This document shows, in pieces, positions 45,156 through 56,603 of a stretch of DNA of 64,000 bases. The first letter of the stretch is position 1. Each line of letters opens with the position of its first letter. The notes below the pieces were generated by a model. That model ran no database searches. It was not told the origin of the DNA and saw nothing but the letters and a program-made list of their open reading frames with translations. The stretch lies in NCBI GenBank assembly GCA_973895155.1, contig OZ316894.1, positions 682,001 through 746,000 of the forward strand, in the 5' to 3' direction. The translations under genes and the position numbers were made by a program. The stretch comes from Marsupella aquatica (lineage: Eukaryota; Marchantiophyta).

Positions 45156-48100
45156 TGATGCCTAGCCAGGAATCACTAGGCCAGTTTAAATAGTAAAATC
45201 AGGAGTGTACCCTGGAAACACATTAGTATGGTAACAAAAAACTGGAAAATATAAACAATTAAGGGTGACTATGGAACCCGAGCCGAGGCCGGAAGTAAGG
45301 ACGCTGGGGGAGGGAACACGATTAGGGTTAGGGCGCGCTAAGTGTCAGCGGTTATGGGTAACCAACAGGAAGGAAGACCAGACAAGGGGGGGTAAGGACC
45401 GATCGCAAGGAATGGTGGCTCATTTGCAAGCACGAACTAAGCAGATGACTATGGGAGGCCAACTACTGTCAGCTGCTTAGGCAAGCACTCAGGGTGGGAG
45501 CAGATACCGACTATCAACTCAAGAAGGGTATGAGCAACGTCAATCAAGCTGATCATTTTTGTGGATGCCTGTTCGAACGGGCAACTGAGTACATTGGGAC
45601 CTACAAAGATGAAGAATTTGAGAGAGCAGCTCGAGAACGGCAGGAGCTCGCTCGACTGTGGGAGCTGCAGAAGTCTGCCTTCTTAGGAGGAGAACTCATC
45701 AACGCTGAATTCTTGTGGACACCGACTGGCAACAAACTAGACGACCTTCTGTTTTGCGAGAACAAAATCATCGGCATCCGAGAAGCCATCAACTGCTGCA
45801 ACAACATACATTGGGAGTTGAAGGGTAGCACGGAGGGGTGGATAAAGGCAACCGTGCTGGGAGAAACATCCACGGCAGCCGCTATGAAGAGGAAAGGGAA
45901 CAGCAACGAAGAGGCCACCCCTGTGAAAAGAACGAGGTCGACGGCACCCAAGAAGCCAGCAGAGTAGGGAAGCAGGAGGCAGGGAGAAGCCGAAGAAGAG
46001 GAGGTCATTCCAACAAGAGATGACACCTAGAAAGGCTGGGCGGCGACCCTTCCCAAGGAAGTGCAACTACACTTTGCACGTGAAGAGGATGCATGCTTTA
46101 CGGCTATGCAGACTCGGAAGTACCAGGGTTTCATAACCGGATCCGGCTTGGAAGCCTTCGTGAAATTACCATGGCTGAAACCGGAGGTGCCGGATTCAGA
46201 CTTACTAGAATTTGTGGGATCATGGGAGCCCGAGACCAATTGGGTGTATGGGAAGGATTTCTATCTCACTCCCCGGGTGATTGCCAAAGCGTTTGGCTTG
46301 CCAATGGGCAATAAGACCAAAGTAGATACCAGGAAGACCTTGCCAGACAAGGAGTTCCGGTCGTTCCCAGGGCCATCAACGAAGAATGGCTTCTTCCGAA
46401 ACACCTACACCAACCCGCACATCGGAGAAATGATCGATTTCTTGCGGGTGACCATGCATTGCAACTTGCCAAGGCTAGAGATCGGCAAGGCACAGGTCTA
46501 CGTGGCGGAGAGGCCAAACCCAAGCCGGGACTACAACGGGTACCTCCTCACCCAACTGAAGAAGATCTCGAAGGAGGAACAGCAGGTGATCGGCATGGGA
46601 AGCGTGTCTCAGCTTGGCTATCACATGCCGCTGTTGTGCCGGTATGCCCGAAGTCAAATCTTTGCCCCGGTACTTCCCCTGCAGGCAAGGGCACCAGAAT
46701 AGGTTTCGGAACAGAGGCCAGCAGCAGAGAAACCCAACCAGCCCGACAGTCCTACAATCGAGCAGGTGTTTAGGCCAAGGACGAAAGACTTGCCGATGCA
46801 GCAACCAGGCATGCAGAATTTGCTGAAATTGCTGGAGAAGGAAAAGAGAACGGCAACGACACCGATACATAACACTGCTCCAGAAGTCGGCCTAAGCCGA
46901 CTTACAAGGGAAAACCCCTTTATCGGAGCCAAGCAGAGAAGGAGGCCGGAACACGAGCCGGGGGTTTGAATGTATGTGGGATCAAGCCCCGAATCTGAGG
47001 CAGAGCAGCCTAAAGCTCCTATTCACGGTAAACAGAGGGAGAAGACAGCCTGGAAGCCAGAGGAGGAACCAGGACCCGTGAGCTATGAGGCCGTGTTCAC
47101 GGCAAGACCAGGGGAGCAGCAGGGGGAGCAGGTAGTCCAAGCCGTGGAGGAGGCGGTGGAGGACTACGGCAATGATAACTCCGGCTACGGGTCAGACCAT
47201 CATGTTCCAGGAGTAAGGACCTGTGGCCGGTTTATCCCCACTCTTCCAGCAGTAGTTCGAGGGGACCCCACCCAGCAGAGCAGCCCCAAGTCTCCCCCAC
47301 CAGATGTCACTCCCCCGAGCTTTGACGGAATAAACAGACGGCACAGGAATTTCAGGAGCAACTCAGGGAGGAAGAGAAGGCAGCCCTGGCTAGGGAGAAA
47401 GATTTACAAGGAGGAGAATGGCCAGAGGACATCAGACGGCTTGCAGAAAAATGAAGCAACCCTCCAGCCACGATAGAAGAAATCTGAAAGGTGGCTTGGG
47501 AAGAAAGGCCGTGGTGGTTGATGCCGATGACTTCTACTCACTCCACCTATATGCTAAAGAAAGAGCCATGGAGTACGGGGAGATGTGTGGGGAACTTGCG
47601 CTCAACATCTTTGGGGAGGAGTTGGAGCAGGGACCCTTTTTCCAGAGGGAGATATTGGAAAAATGCCGATTAGAAGAAGTGGTGGCTTTGGAGAGAAGCA
47701 AGAAGGACGAGGTCATCCGATGGCTTAGGGTGAAGGTAGCCGAGGCAGAGGACCAGAAGGCGGCCAAGAAAGCCCAATATGAGCTACAAATTAAGCGGCA
47801 TGAGCTAAACATCATGCAGGGGCAATTGGATACCGCTCAGTCTGATAATCGGATTATCAAGGATAAACTGACTCGGACCCAAGGAGAGTTGGCCGATGCG
47901 GTCAAGGAAAGGGAAAAGTGGAAGCAGGAGCTGAGGGGCGTAGAGGAGGCCCACATAGCCGCCAACAGCCAGGCCATGGCGGAGACCCAGAGAAGGGAGA
48001 GGGCGTTGAAGGGGGAGCTCGAGGATATCCGCGGAGCCCTTGAGCAAAAGGAGGCCAAGTTAGGGAAATCCTATCAAGGGATTATTGTGCTGCAGCAGGA

Positions 48101-48706
48101 GCTTGCATCCCTGTCGGCCGGCTTCAAGCCGCAGTATTTAAGTGCTTGGCTTCATCAGGTCCAACTCCAATTGGGGCAACCAAGTTGCCAGGAGTAGTAC
48201 TGGCCGAAGGACAAGCCGCGACACTCACACCGGTGCCGGAAGTAAGTGGCAAGGGGAAGGGACCAGCTGCCGAACCAGGGAAGAAGAAGAAGCGGAAACC
48301 TTCTGGGTCAGGGAGTAATGCGGCTTCTCAAGCCGTCATGACCAAGGAGGTAAACCCATCACCAACCTCAGGCAGGGTCACGACAAAGGATCCAACTGCC
48401 TTAGAAGGCGGGGATGGCAAAGCCAAGGCCAGGACACTCAGTGATGAAGCCGGGGTACCGGATCCACCACTAGAGCATGTCGGGGAGGCCGTAGCCGTAT
48501 TAGGGGCCATGGCTGATGCTGAGGCCGAAGCCGATGCTGGACCCAGTCAGGCCACGGGTAAGTTGACTGGGTCTGGGGCAGGTAATCTGTCAGAGGACAG
48601 ACCTACGGCAGTGGCTGCGAAGGAAGCGTTGGGGGCGTCCATTGAGGACCAGCCACCACTGCCATGACGGTGGTGGGGGGCCGCTCCTTTTAAGGAGGGC
48701 GGACAT
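45156..48706 (+). mobile_element. gag-like/coiled-coil retroelement internal region, plus copy
   Basis: Internal region of a non-autonomous LTR element: leader, a long gag-like frame and a purine tract (AAGGAGGGCGGACA) ending at 48706. Instead of its own LTR, it abuts the far end of the LTR of the minus copy. It pairs over nearly its whole length with 49593-53535 in inverted orientation. The left edge is placed where homology to the other arm begins (CCTAGCCAGGAATCACTAGG). No reverse transcriptase or integrase frame is present. Confidence 0.8.
45530..48667 (+). pseudogene. gag-like protein with coiled coil, plus copy (several stops)
   Basis: From ATG 45530: MSNVNQADHF, then CLFERATEYIG, a Lys-rich linker (KRKGNSNEEATP), a plant-mobile-domain-like region (YGKDFYLTPRVIAKAFGLP, EMIDFLRVTMHCNLP, QLGYHMPLLCRYA), a Pro/Glu-rich middle, a long coiled coil (47640-48130) and a Gly/Ala/Pro-rich tail. 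Compared with the minus copy, it has TAG at 45965 and 46028, TAG at 46700, TGA at 46966 and frame changes near 47450 and 48150. I infer a structural (gag-like) role from the coiled coil and the LTR context; no family is certain. Confidence 0.65.
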
Positions 48707-49592
48707 TGTGGTTCGTCCCATGGCTCCCCAAACCCAAGAAACCCCCCTGCGCAAGCCGATTCCCGCAGGTTTCGTCCTTGGCGAGGCCGTTTCCACGGCT
48801 TGGCGGCATGGGACGCTGCTAACCTCCTCCTACTGCTACTATTAACATTTTACACACATATACTAGACAGATCCTTCATCGGGTCATGAGATACGTAGCC
48901 GGCCTAATCTAGGCCTTCCCTTGTCTTCCCCTCTCCTTCTGGTTAGGTATATTTAGATTCCGTCGCCGGATTGATCCCCAATTGGCTTGGTTAAGCCGCT
49001 AAGACCTCTCTCAGCTCGACACATCCAACTCTCACTCCCTTGCTTACTTCCCTTCTCTCTATTAGTTGATGTGGGCACTCTTCAAACAAGTTAATGCGAC
49101 ACACAAATAGCAAAATGACTCCTTCTGACTAAGTTATACCATGCACTTGCCATACAAACAGTACATCTCATACACAAGCTCTGCGAACTAAGCCGTGAGG
49201 CCAACTCTATTCAGCTCTTAGGCATGAGGAAACATGAATATACACAAGGGTCACTGTATAACTAACCGAGAGCTTCTCTTACTACTAGATCCCAGCCCTG
49301 CTGGTGCAACTAAAAACTTGATAAAGAAGAGGCCCTGGACTCCCCGCTGCCCAGGTATTTATCCTGGCAGTGGATCTGTCCAATTCCTTGCAGTGTAAGC
49401 TTAATCTATCCTACCTGTAATCTACCTAACTGTAACCTACCTATGTACAGCGAGGCAGGAGCACAAGTGTTGCTCCTACCAGTGGATCCGCCATCCCACT
49501 AATCTAAGTGTCAGGGCCGTCTCCTGGTCCTGATCCTAAGCCTAAACTTGGAGATCCGAGCCCGCCCTGCCCACTCACGCCTCCTACCTCCA
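48707..49592 (-). repeat. LTR shared at the centre of the inverted pair (minus orientation)
   Basis: On the minus strand it starts TGGAGGTAGGAGG at 49592, directly after a purine tract (GGAAGGGCGGACG), and ends GACGAACCACA at 48707: 886 bp with TG...CA ends. A closely related copy in plus orientation lies at 57863-58712. It serves the minus copy as 3' LTR and touches the purine tract of the plus copy with its other end. Confidence 0.75.
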
Positions 49593-52500
49593 CGTCCGCC
49601 CTTCCTAAAAGGAACGGCGCCCTTGCACCATCACAACACCGGTGGTGGATCCTCAATGGACGCCCCCAATGCTTCTCCCGCAGCCACTGCCGTCGGTCCG
49701 TCCTCTGACAGATTACCTGCCCCAGACCGAGTCAACTCTTCTTCGGCCTGACTGGGTCCACCCTCGGCTTCGGCCTCAGCATCGGCCACGACCTCTAATA
49801 TGGCTACGGCCTCCTCGGCCTACTCTAGTGGTGGGTCTGGTACACCGACTTCATTACTGAGCATTTTGGCTTGGGCCGTGCCCTCCCCGCCTACTAGGGT
49901 AATTGGATTTTCTGCCGTGACCCTGCCTGTTGTTGGTGTTGGGTTTACCTCCTTGGTCACAATGGCTTGAGAAGCCGCATTACTCCCTGACCCATAAGGT
50001 TTCTGCTTCTTCTTCCCTATGTCGGCAGCTGGTCCCTTCCCTTTGCCACCTACCTCCGGCACCGGGGCGTGTGTATCGGCTTGTCCTTCGGCCAGTACCA
50101 CTCCTGGTAACGGGGTTCCCACAATTGGAGTTGGAATAGATGAAGCTAAGCATTTGAATATTGCGGCCTGTTTCTTTAGCCGCTCCATTTGGTTGTCGGC
50201 CCGCCGCTGTAAGTTCTCCATCTTCCGCGTGCGTTCCTCTAACTCCTCCTGCACTTCGTCCAGGTCCTTCCGTACCGCCTGCAGCTCCTTCTTGGCCTCC
50301 TCCAATTCCTTATGGGCTTCCTCCAATTCCTTATGGGCTTCCTCCAATTCCTTCTAGGCTTCCTCCAATTCCTTCTTTAAGGTAGCCCTTTCCTCCTGGG
50401 TTGCTCTTAGCTCCTTGTCAAGCTCCGTTACGACCTCAGACTCCATTTTATTCATCTTGGCATAGTCTGGTCGAGCTGGTCGTCCTTCTCACGAAGGTCG
50501 GCCTTGAAGCTGGCCGTCAGGGATGCAAGCTCCTGCTGTAGCATAATAATCCCTTGATAGGATTTTCCTAACTCGGCCTCCTTCTGCTCCAGGGCTCCGC
50601 GGATATCCTCGAGTTCCCCCTTCAACGCTCTCTCCCTTCTTTGAGTCTCCGCCATGGCCCGGTTGTTGGCAGCTATGTGGGCCTCCTTTGCGTCTCTCAG
50701 CTCTTGCTTCCACTTCTCCCTCTCTTTGACCGCCTCGGCCAACTCTCCTTGGGTCTGAGTCAGTTTATCCTTGATAATCTGATTATCAGACTGCGCGGTA
50801 TCCAACTGCCCCTGCATGATGTTTAGCTCATGCCGTTTAATCGGTAGCTCATCTTGGGCTCTCTCGACCGGCTTTAGGTCTTCCATCTCAGCTTCCATCT
50901 CCCTAAGCTGCCGGATGACCTCGTCCTTCTTGCTTCTCTCCAAAGCCACCGCTTCTTCTAATCGGTGCTTCTCCAACATCTCCCTCTGGAAAAAAAGGTC
51001 CCTGCTCCAACTCCTCCCCAAAGATGCTGAGCGCAAGTTCCCCACACATCTCCCCGTACTCCATGGCTCTATTTTTAGCATAGGTGGAGTAAGTAGAAGT
51101 CATCGGCATCAACCACCGCGGCCTTTGTTCCCAAGCCGCCTTGCGGATTTCTTCTATGGTGGCAAGAGGGTTGCTTCTTTTTTTGGCAAGCCGCCTGATG
51201 TCCTCCGGCCAATCTCCTCCTGGTAAATCTTTCTCCCTAGCAAGGGCTGCCTTCTCTTCCTCCCTGAGTCGCTCCTGAAACTCTTGTGCCGTCTGCTTTA
51301 TGCCGTCAAAGCTCGGGGGAGCGACATCTGGTGGGGGAGACTCGGGGCTACTCTACTGGGTGGGGTCCCCTCGAACTACTCTTGGAAGCATGGGGATAAA
51401 CGGGTTACAGGTCCTTACTCCTGGAACATGATGATCCGACCCATAGTCGGAGTTATCATTGTTGTAATCCTCCACCGCCTCTTCCACTGCTTGGACTCCC
51501 GGCTTCCCCCTCTGTTCCCCTGGTCTTGCCGTGAAAACAGCCTCACAGATCACGGGCCCTGGTTCCTCCTCTGGCTTCTTGGCTGTCTTCTCCCTTTGCT
51601 TTCCGCGGGCAGGAGCCTTAGGCTGCTCTGCCTCCGATTTGGGGCTGGAGGCTCCCACATACATTCGAATTCCTGGCTTGTGTTCTGGCCTCCTTCTCTC
51701 CTTGGCTCCGGTAAAGGGGTTTTCCCTCATGAGTCGGCTTAGGCCGACCTCTGGGGCAGTGTCCTGTACCGATGCCGTTGCCATTGCTGTTGCCGGAACT
51801 GGTGCCGGTGCCGTCCTCTTCTCCTTCTCCAACAATTTCAGCAGATTCTGCATGCCTGATTGCTGCATCGGCAAGTCTTCTTTCCTTGGCCGAAACACCT
51901 GCTCAATCATAGGACTGGCGGGCTGGTTGGGCTTTTCTGTTGCCGGCCTCTGCTCCGGGACTTCCTCTGGTGCCCTCGCCTGCAGGGGAAGTACTGGGGC
52001 TGCAAAGATCTGACTTCTGGCATACCGGCACAACAGCGGCATGTGATTGCCAAGCCGGGACACGCTTCCCATGCCGATCACCAATTGTTCCTCCTTCAAG
52101 ATCTTCTTCAATTGGTTGAGGAGGTACCCGTTGTAGTCCCGGCTTGGGTCTGGCCTCTCTGCCAGGTAGACCTGTGCCTTGCCTATCTCTGCCCTTGGCA
52201 GGTTGCAATGCATGGTCACCCGCAAGAAATTGATCATCTCTCTGATGTGCGGGTTGGTGCAGGTGTTCCGGAAGAAGCCATTCTTCGTTGATGGCCCTGG
52301 GAACGACCGGAACTCCTTGTCAGGCAAGGTCTTCCTGGTATCTACTTTGGTCTTATTGCCCATCGGCAAGCCAAACACTTCGGCAATCACCTGGGGAGTG
52401 AGATAGAAATCCTTCCCATACACCCTCGTGGAATTGGTCTCGGGCTCCCATGACCCCACGAATTCTAATAAGTCTGAATCCGGCACCTCCGACTTCAGCC

Positions 52501-53535
52501 ATGGTAGTTTTACGAAGGCTTCCAAGCCGGATCCGGCCATGAAGCCCTGGTACTTCTTGGTCTGCATGGCCGTAAAGCATGCATCCTCCTCCCGTACAAA
52601 ATGTAGTTGCACTTCCTCGGGAAGAGTCGCCGCCCAGCCTTTCCAGGTGTCATCTCTTGTTGGAACGACATTGATGGGGTCGACTTCCTCCTCTTCGGCT
52701 TCTCCCTGCCTCCTGCTCTGCTGCTCTACGGGCTTCCTTGGTGCCGTCGACCTCGTTCTTTTTGCCGGGGTGGCCTCTTCGTTGTTGTTTCCTTTCCTCT
52801 TCATCTCGGCTGCCGTGGATGTTTCTCCTAGCACGGTTGCCTTTGTCCAACCCTCCGTGCTACCCTTCAACTCCCACTGTACGTCATTGCAGCGGTTGAT
52901 GGCTTCCCGAATGCCAACGATTCTATCTTCGCAAAACAAAAGGTCGTCGAGTTGATTGGCAGTAGGAGTCCACAAGAACTCGACCTTGATGAGTTCTCCT
53001 CCTAAGAAGGCAGATTTCTGCAGCTTCCACAGTTGAGCGAGCTCTTGCCGTTCTCGAGCTGCTCTCTCTGATTCTTCGTCCTCATAAGTCCCAATGTACT
53101 CAGTTGCCCGTTCGAACAGGCATCCCCAAAAATGTGCTGCTTGATTGACATTGCCCATACCCTCCTTGAGTCGATCGTCGGTATCTGCTCCGCCCAGAGT
53201 GCTTGCCTAAGCAGCTGAGAGTAGTTGGCCTCCCGTAGTCGTCTGCCCAGTTCGTGCTTGCAAATGAGCCACTATTCCTCGCGAGCGGTCCTTACCCCTC
53301 CCTCCTCTGGTCCTCCCTCCCATTGGTTACCCCTAGCCGCCGACACTTAGCGCGCCCTAACCCTAATCGTGTTCTCTCCCCCGACGTCCTTACTTCCGGC
53401 CTCGGCCCGGGTTCCATAGTCACCCTTAATTGTTTATATTTTCCTTGTTTTTGTTACTATACTAATGTGTTTCTAGGGTACACTTCCGTTTTCCCCACTT
53501 AACCGGCCTAGTGATTCCTGGCTAGGTGTAATATA
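49593..53535 (-). mobile_element. gag-like/coiled-coil retroelement internal region, minus copy
   Basis: Inverted partner of 45156-48706, slightly longer and better preserved, with leader, gag-like frame and purine tract in front of the LTR at 49592. Homology to the plus copy ends near 53535 (CCTAGCCAGGAATCACTAGG on the minus strand). No 5' LTR is recognisable beyond it. Confidence 0.8.
49820..53158 (-). pseudogene. gag-like protein with coiled coil, minus copy
   Basis: A clean frame of 601 codons runs from ATG 53158 to a TAG at 51353, covering the linker (TKATVLGETSTAAEMKRKG), the mobile-domain-like region and a Pro/Glu-rich section ending VVRGDPTQ. The same frame goes on past the TAG. A frameshift at an A-rich run near 50990 leads into a coiled coil (51080-50455, RHELNIMQGQLDTAQSDN) and, after another break, HKELEEAHKELEE repeats and a Gly/Pro-rich tail to 49820. 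Only a few lesions separate these parts, so this is the less decayed copy. The family has no recognised enzymatic domain. Confidence 0.65.
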
Positions 53536-53892
53536 GTAGGTTAAGTAGGAATCATACAAAACAGTAAATTTTTAAAAATTTTGTAACTAACAAAGACTTT
53601 ATATCTACCCTGGGTAGTGTTATAGAGACTTAGAAGTTATTAGGAGTTAAAACACCATTTACACTGTAGACTAGAAACTAGTTGTTAGTTCGGAGAGAAG
53701 ATCAACACCTCAAGATCAACCAAGAGGATCGACCTAATCCTCCCTGCGCACCAAAGAAGAGAAATACGCAGCCCCGAACCCCTCTAAGCACAGACCTCGC
53801 GACGTCTACCCCAGCGCCGCGATCTTTTCTTTTTCCCGGAAGAAGCTAAGGCATTTTAGCGCTTTTGCGCTTTCGCGTCTTTGCGATTTGGA

Positions 53893-53917
53893 GCGATTGC
53901 GCTTTTGCGCTTTGGAG
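53893..53917 (+). repeat. inverted repeat, 5' copy
   Basis: GCGATTGCGCTTTTGCGCTT and following bases; the reverse complement recurs at 56579-56603 with one mismatch, and weaker pairing extends further. Confidence 0.8.
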
Positions 53918-53950
53918 TTTTTACGCCCTTGCGTTTTTGACAAGTTTACC

Positions 53951-56425
53951 ATGACTTCACTCACAGGAAGCGATGAGGACCTTGCAGAAGGCGACAGCCT
54001 TCCAAGAGCAGTACCAACACTACTTCCAACACTTCCTCAGGATTTGATGGCACTCGCCGAGGCACTAAAAGAGATGGATCTTGCACGACTCCTTCTTATG
54101 CCCTGGAACACTATTTCTCCTACATACTTACAGGGATTTCAGGATCGTTCCCTGCATCTCGAAGGTATGGAGGATACAGTGAGAGCCAAACCGGAATGAT
54201 GGGACATCGACTTATTTGCCCGAGCTTTTCATTGTCCTTCGACTGGTATTAATCTGGTATCTGGAAGGGGCACGGTTTCCGAATCCATGTTTGCAGGAGT
54301 TCGACGAAGTAAACACGGTTGGAAACTGCATCAGTGTATTGACTACACATTCCGATTGATTCTTGATTTCCTTGTCCCTATCCTGCATCCGAATTGACCC
54401 CAGATGGTTCCTGTATCTTTAGCTAACACTCTATACATTTCTTGGGAGAAGATTGCTGAAGTAAATTGGGCTCTGCTGCTACGAAGGACAGTGCTCTCAC
54501 AAGTAAAGGAAGTCAAAACTGGAAAGCTAAACTGTTTACCTGCTTATCTCAGCCAGCTTTACTTCCAGGGAAATTGCTTGTTGCTTGAGGAGAAAATGGA
54601 GCGTCGAAGGCTACTTGATGAACTTCCCTTTGAAATTCCGGAAGAAGAGGCACCAATACCTTCCCCAATAGATCCGCAGCATGATCCTACCAGTGAGGAA
54701 AGGAGTCTCGTTGCACCATCAAGCTCACCTCTCCTTCTCAAACCCGCTGAAGTTATTCCTCCTGCAGCTGTTCCACTGATAGATTGTGTTGAGACTCCCC
54801 AAGTTCCTCTCTCCCCAGTAGATCCACTTGATCAAGAAGCCAGACAGATTTTCTATTACCAAGGAATTGTAGAAGCCTTGACTGAGATTTTATCTTGTAG
54901 CCCTGGAGAAGTAGTTACTCTTGTACGTGACTTGAAAGCGGTCCCACAGAGAGAAGTTTTTCCTGATGTCCTTATCTCTGAACCTCAGGACCCTACCTCT
55001 CTGTACTCACCCACCGAAGGACCTCTAGCTGTTATCCAAAGTTTGTTACAGCAACCCCCTTCTCATGAAGTTGAAGAACAAGTCGGTAGTGAGGATATGG
55101 ACATTGATATTGTAAGGATTTCAGAAGATCATCAACAAGTGGCTGATATTAATCAGCAGCTCCTACAGCAACCTCCGATACCGCAGCATGCTTCAGGAGA
55201 GGTTCAGTATTATTCTGAATTAATTGCAAAGATTACCTCTGTGTTAGAGTGTGATCCAGAGCACATAGTTGAAGTGACGGAGGAAGTATTACAGAGAGCC
55301 ATTGTTGCTATAAGTCAAGATCATCACTTGGAGTATTGTGAGAATCTTGTTTCCAGGCTTGCCCAGATGTTCAACTGCAAACCTACTCAAGTATACGCTG
55401 CAGTATACTACCACACCTCCAAGTTTGGTTCCCCCCTCTCCCACTCTTCTCCTGATCACTCTCCCACCTCACCTTATAGTCCTTCCGATCGTCCTGATCA
55501 CCATTTTCCTAGTTTTCCAATCCCTACCATCACACCCACAGATGAAGCTCTGGCTGTCAGTTACCCCGATTCCCTACCTCCTGGGAAGAATAAATCCTGC
55601 CAAGTTAATCTTATCCCTACCATCCATATAGATCCTAAGACCACCACAGAGAATATCAAACTCTTTTCTGAATTCCTTAAAGTAGTAGATCTCAGAACTC
55701 CTCCCATCTTAGAATACTGGAATTACTATCAGAAGAGGAGAATTGAGTGCCTCTATATCTTGAAGCTACGCTTGAGGGATACCACTCGTTTGGAGATAGC
55801 TGAGATGGATGAAATCTGGACTGAGGCAGAATATTTCAGGCCCATTCTTGCTGCCATGATTCTGATTGGTGACATTGTGTTGGAAAATGGAGATTTAGCT
55901 TTAGCTTATTTCGGAAATCTTTCTGCCTATCATCTTGAGTTTATTATCTCATTTTTGAAGCAGACCAACAGGAAGAGTCGAGTTGATCCTCGTACCATCC
56001 CGGAAAACCCTTTCATCAAACAGAAGTTTATCACTCCAGTTACTGAGAAACAAAGAATCTGGGATAACATCACTTCCCAGCGACTCAAAGATTATACTAG
56101 GAAATGGCGTGCTCTTTCCTCTACCATCCATCCACTTCTCGATTTGGCTCGAGATACTAAAACATTCATTCGGAAATTCCCACATAACTATCATGCTTCC
56201 TGTTGTTCCTATGACCTCGTTGGTATTTACATGCAAGCCAGCAAGATCAACACCATGTTTACTAGGCGGTTACTTCCAAAGCTGAATATGGAGCGTCAGC
56301 GAAAATCACTTCCTCTCATTCGACATCACCCCAATGATATGGATATGATCCGTGAAGTCATCCAGAGTGAGACCTTCAGACGAGTACAACAACCAGACCC
56401 TGAGGCTCTAGTGCAGCAAGATTAA
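53951..56425 (+). pseudogene. unknown gag-like protein with three internal repeats and two in-frame TGA codons
   Basis: From ATG 53951 (MTSLTGSDEDLAEGD) the frame runs about 825 codons to TAA at 56423, with TGA codons at 54197 and 54395 as its only interruptions. The N-terminal part (ISPTYLQGFQDRS, WDIDLFARAFHC, YTFRLILDFLVPILHP) resembles plant-mobile-domain or gag-like proteins. The middle is acidic and Pro-rich and contains three repeats of about 25 residues ending in C-x-P: YQGIVEALTEILSCSP, YSELIAKITSVLECDP and CENLVSRLAQMFNCKP. The C-terminal 230 residues are helical and basic. No family recognised. A retroelement structural protein is the likeliest role, given the surroundings. Confidence 0.5.
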
Positions 56426-56578
56426 ATTTTCGCAGTTAGAATAGATTCGTTGTTAAAGTGTTGAAGTATTCAGGGATGCCTGAAACCTCACTAGTAGATA
56501 ACCCTTATATATTTTAGAAGTTATAACATTTCTAGTTTTACTTAAGCGTAATTGCGTAAACGCGCAACAACGCCTTTA

Positions 56579-56603
56579 CTCCAAAGCGCCAAAGCGCAAT
56601 CGC
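56579..56603 (-). repeat. inverted repeat, 3' copy
   Basis: CTCCAAAGCGCCAAAGCGCA and following bases, partner of 53893-53917. It lies about 150 bp past the stop of the gag-like gene, so a transcript could fold its two ends together. Confidence 0.8.

Noticed and set aside
54179-54296. An intron removing the TGA at 54197
   Set aside because: A GTGAGA donor and TTTGCAG acceptor exist, but the 118-base length would shift the downstream frame.
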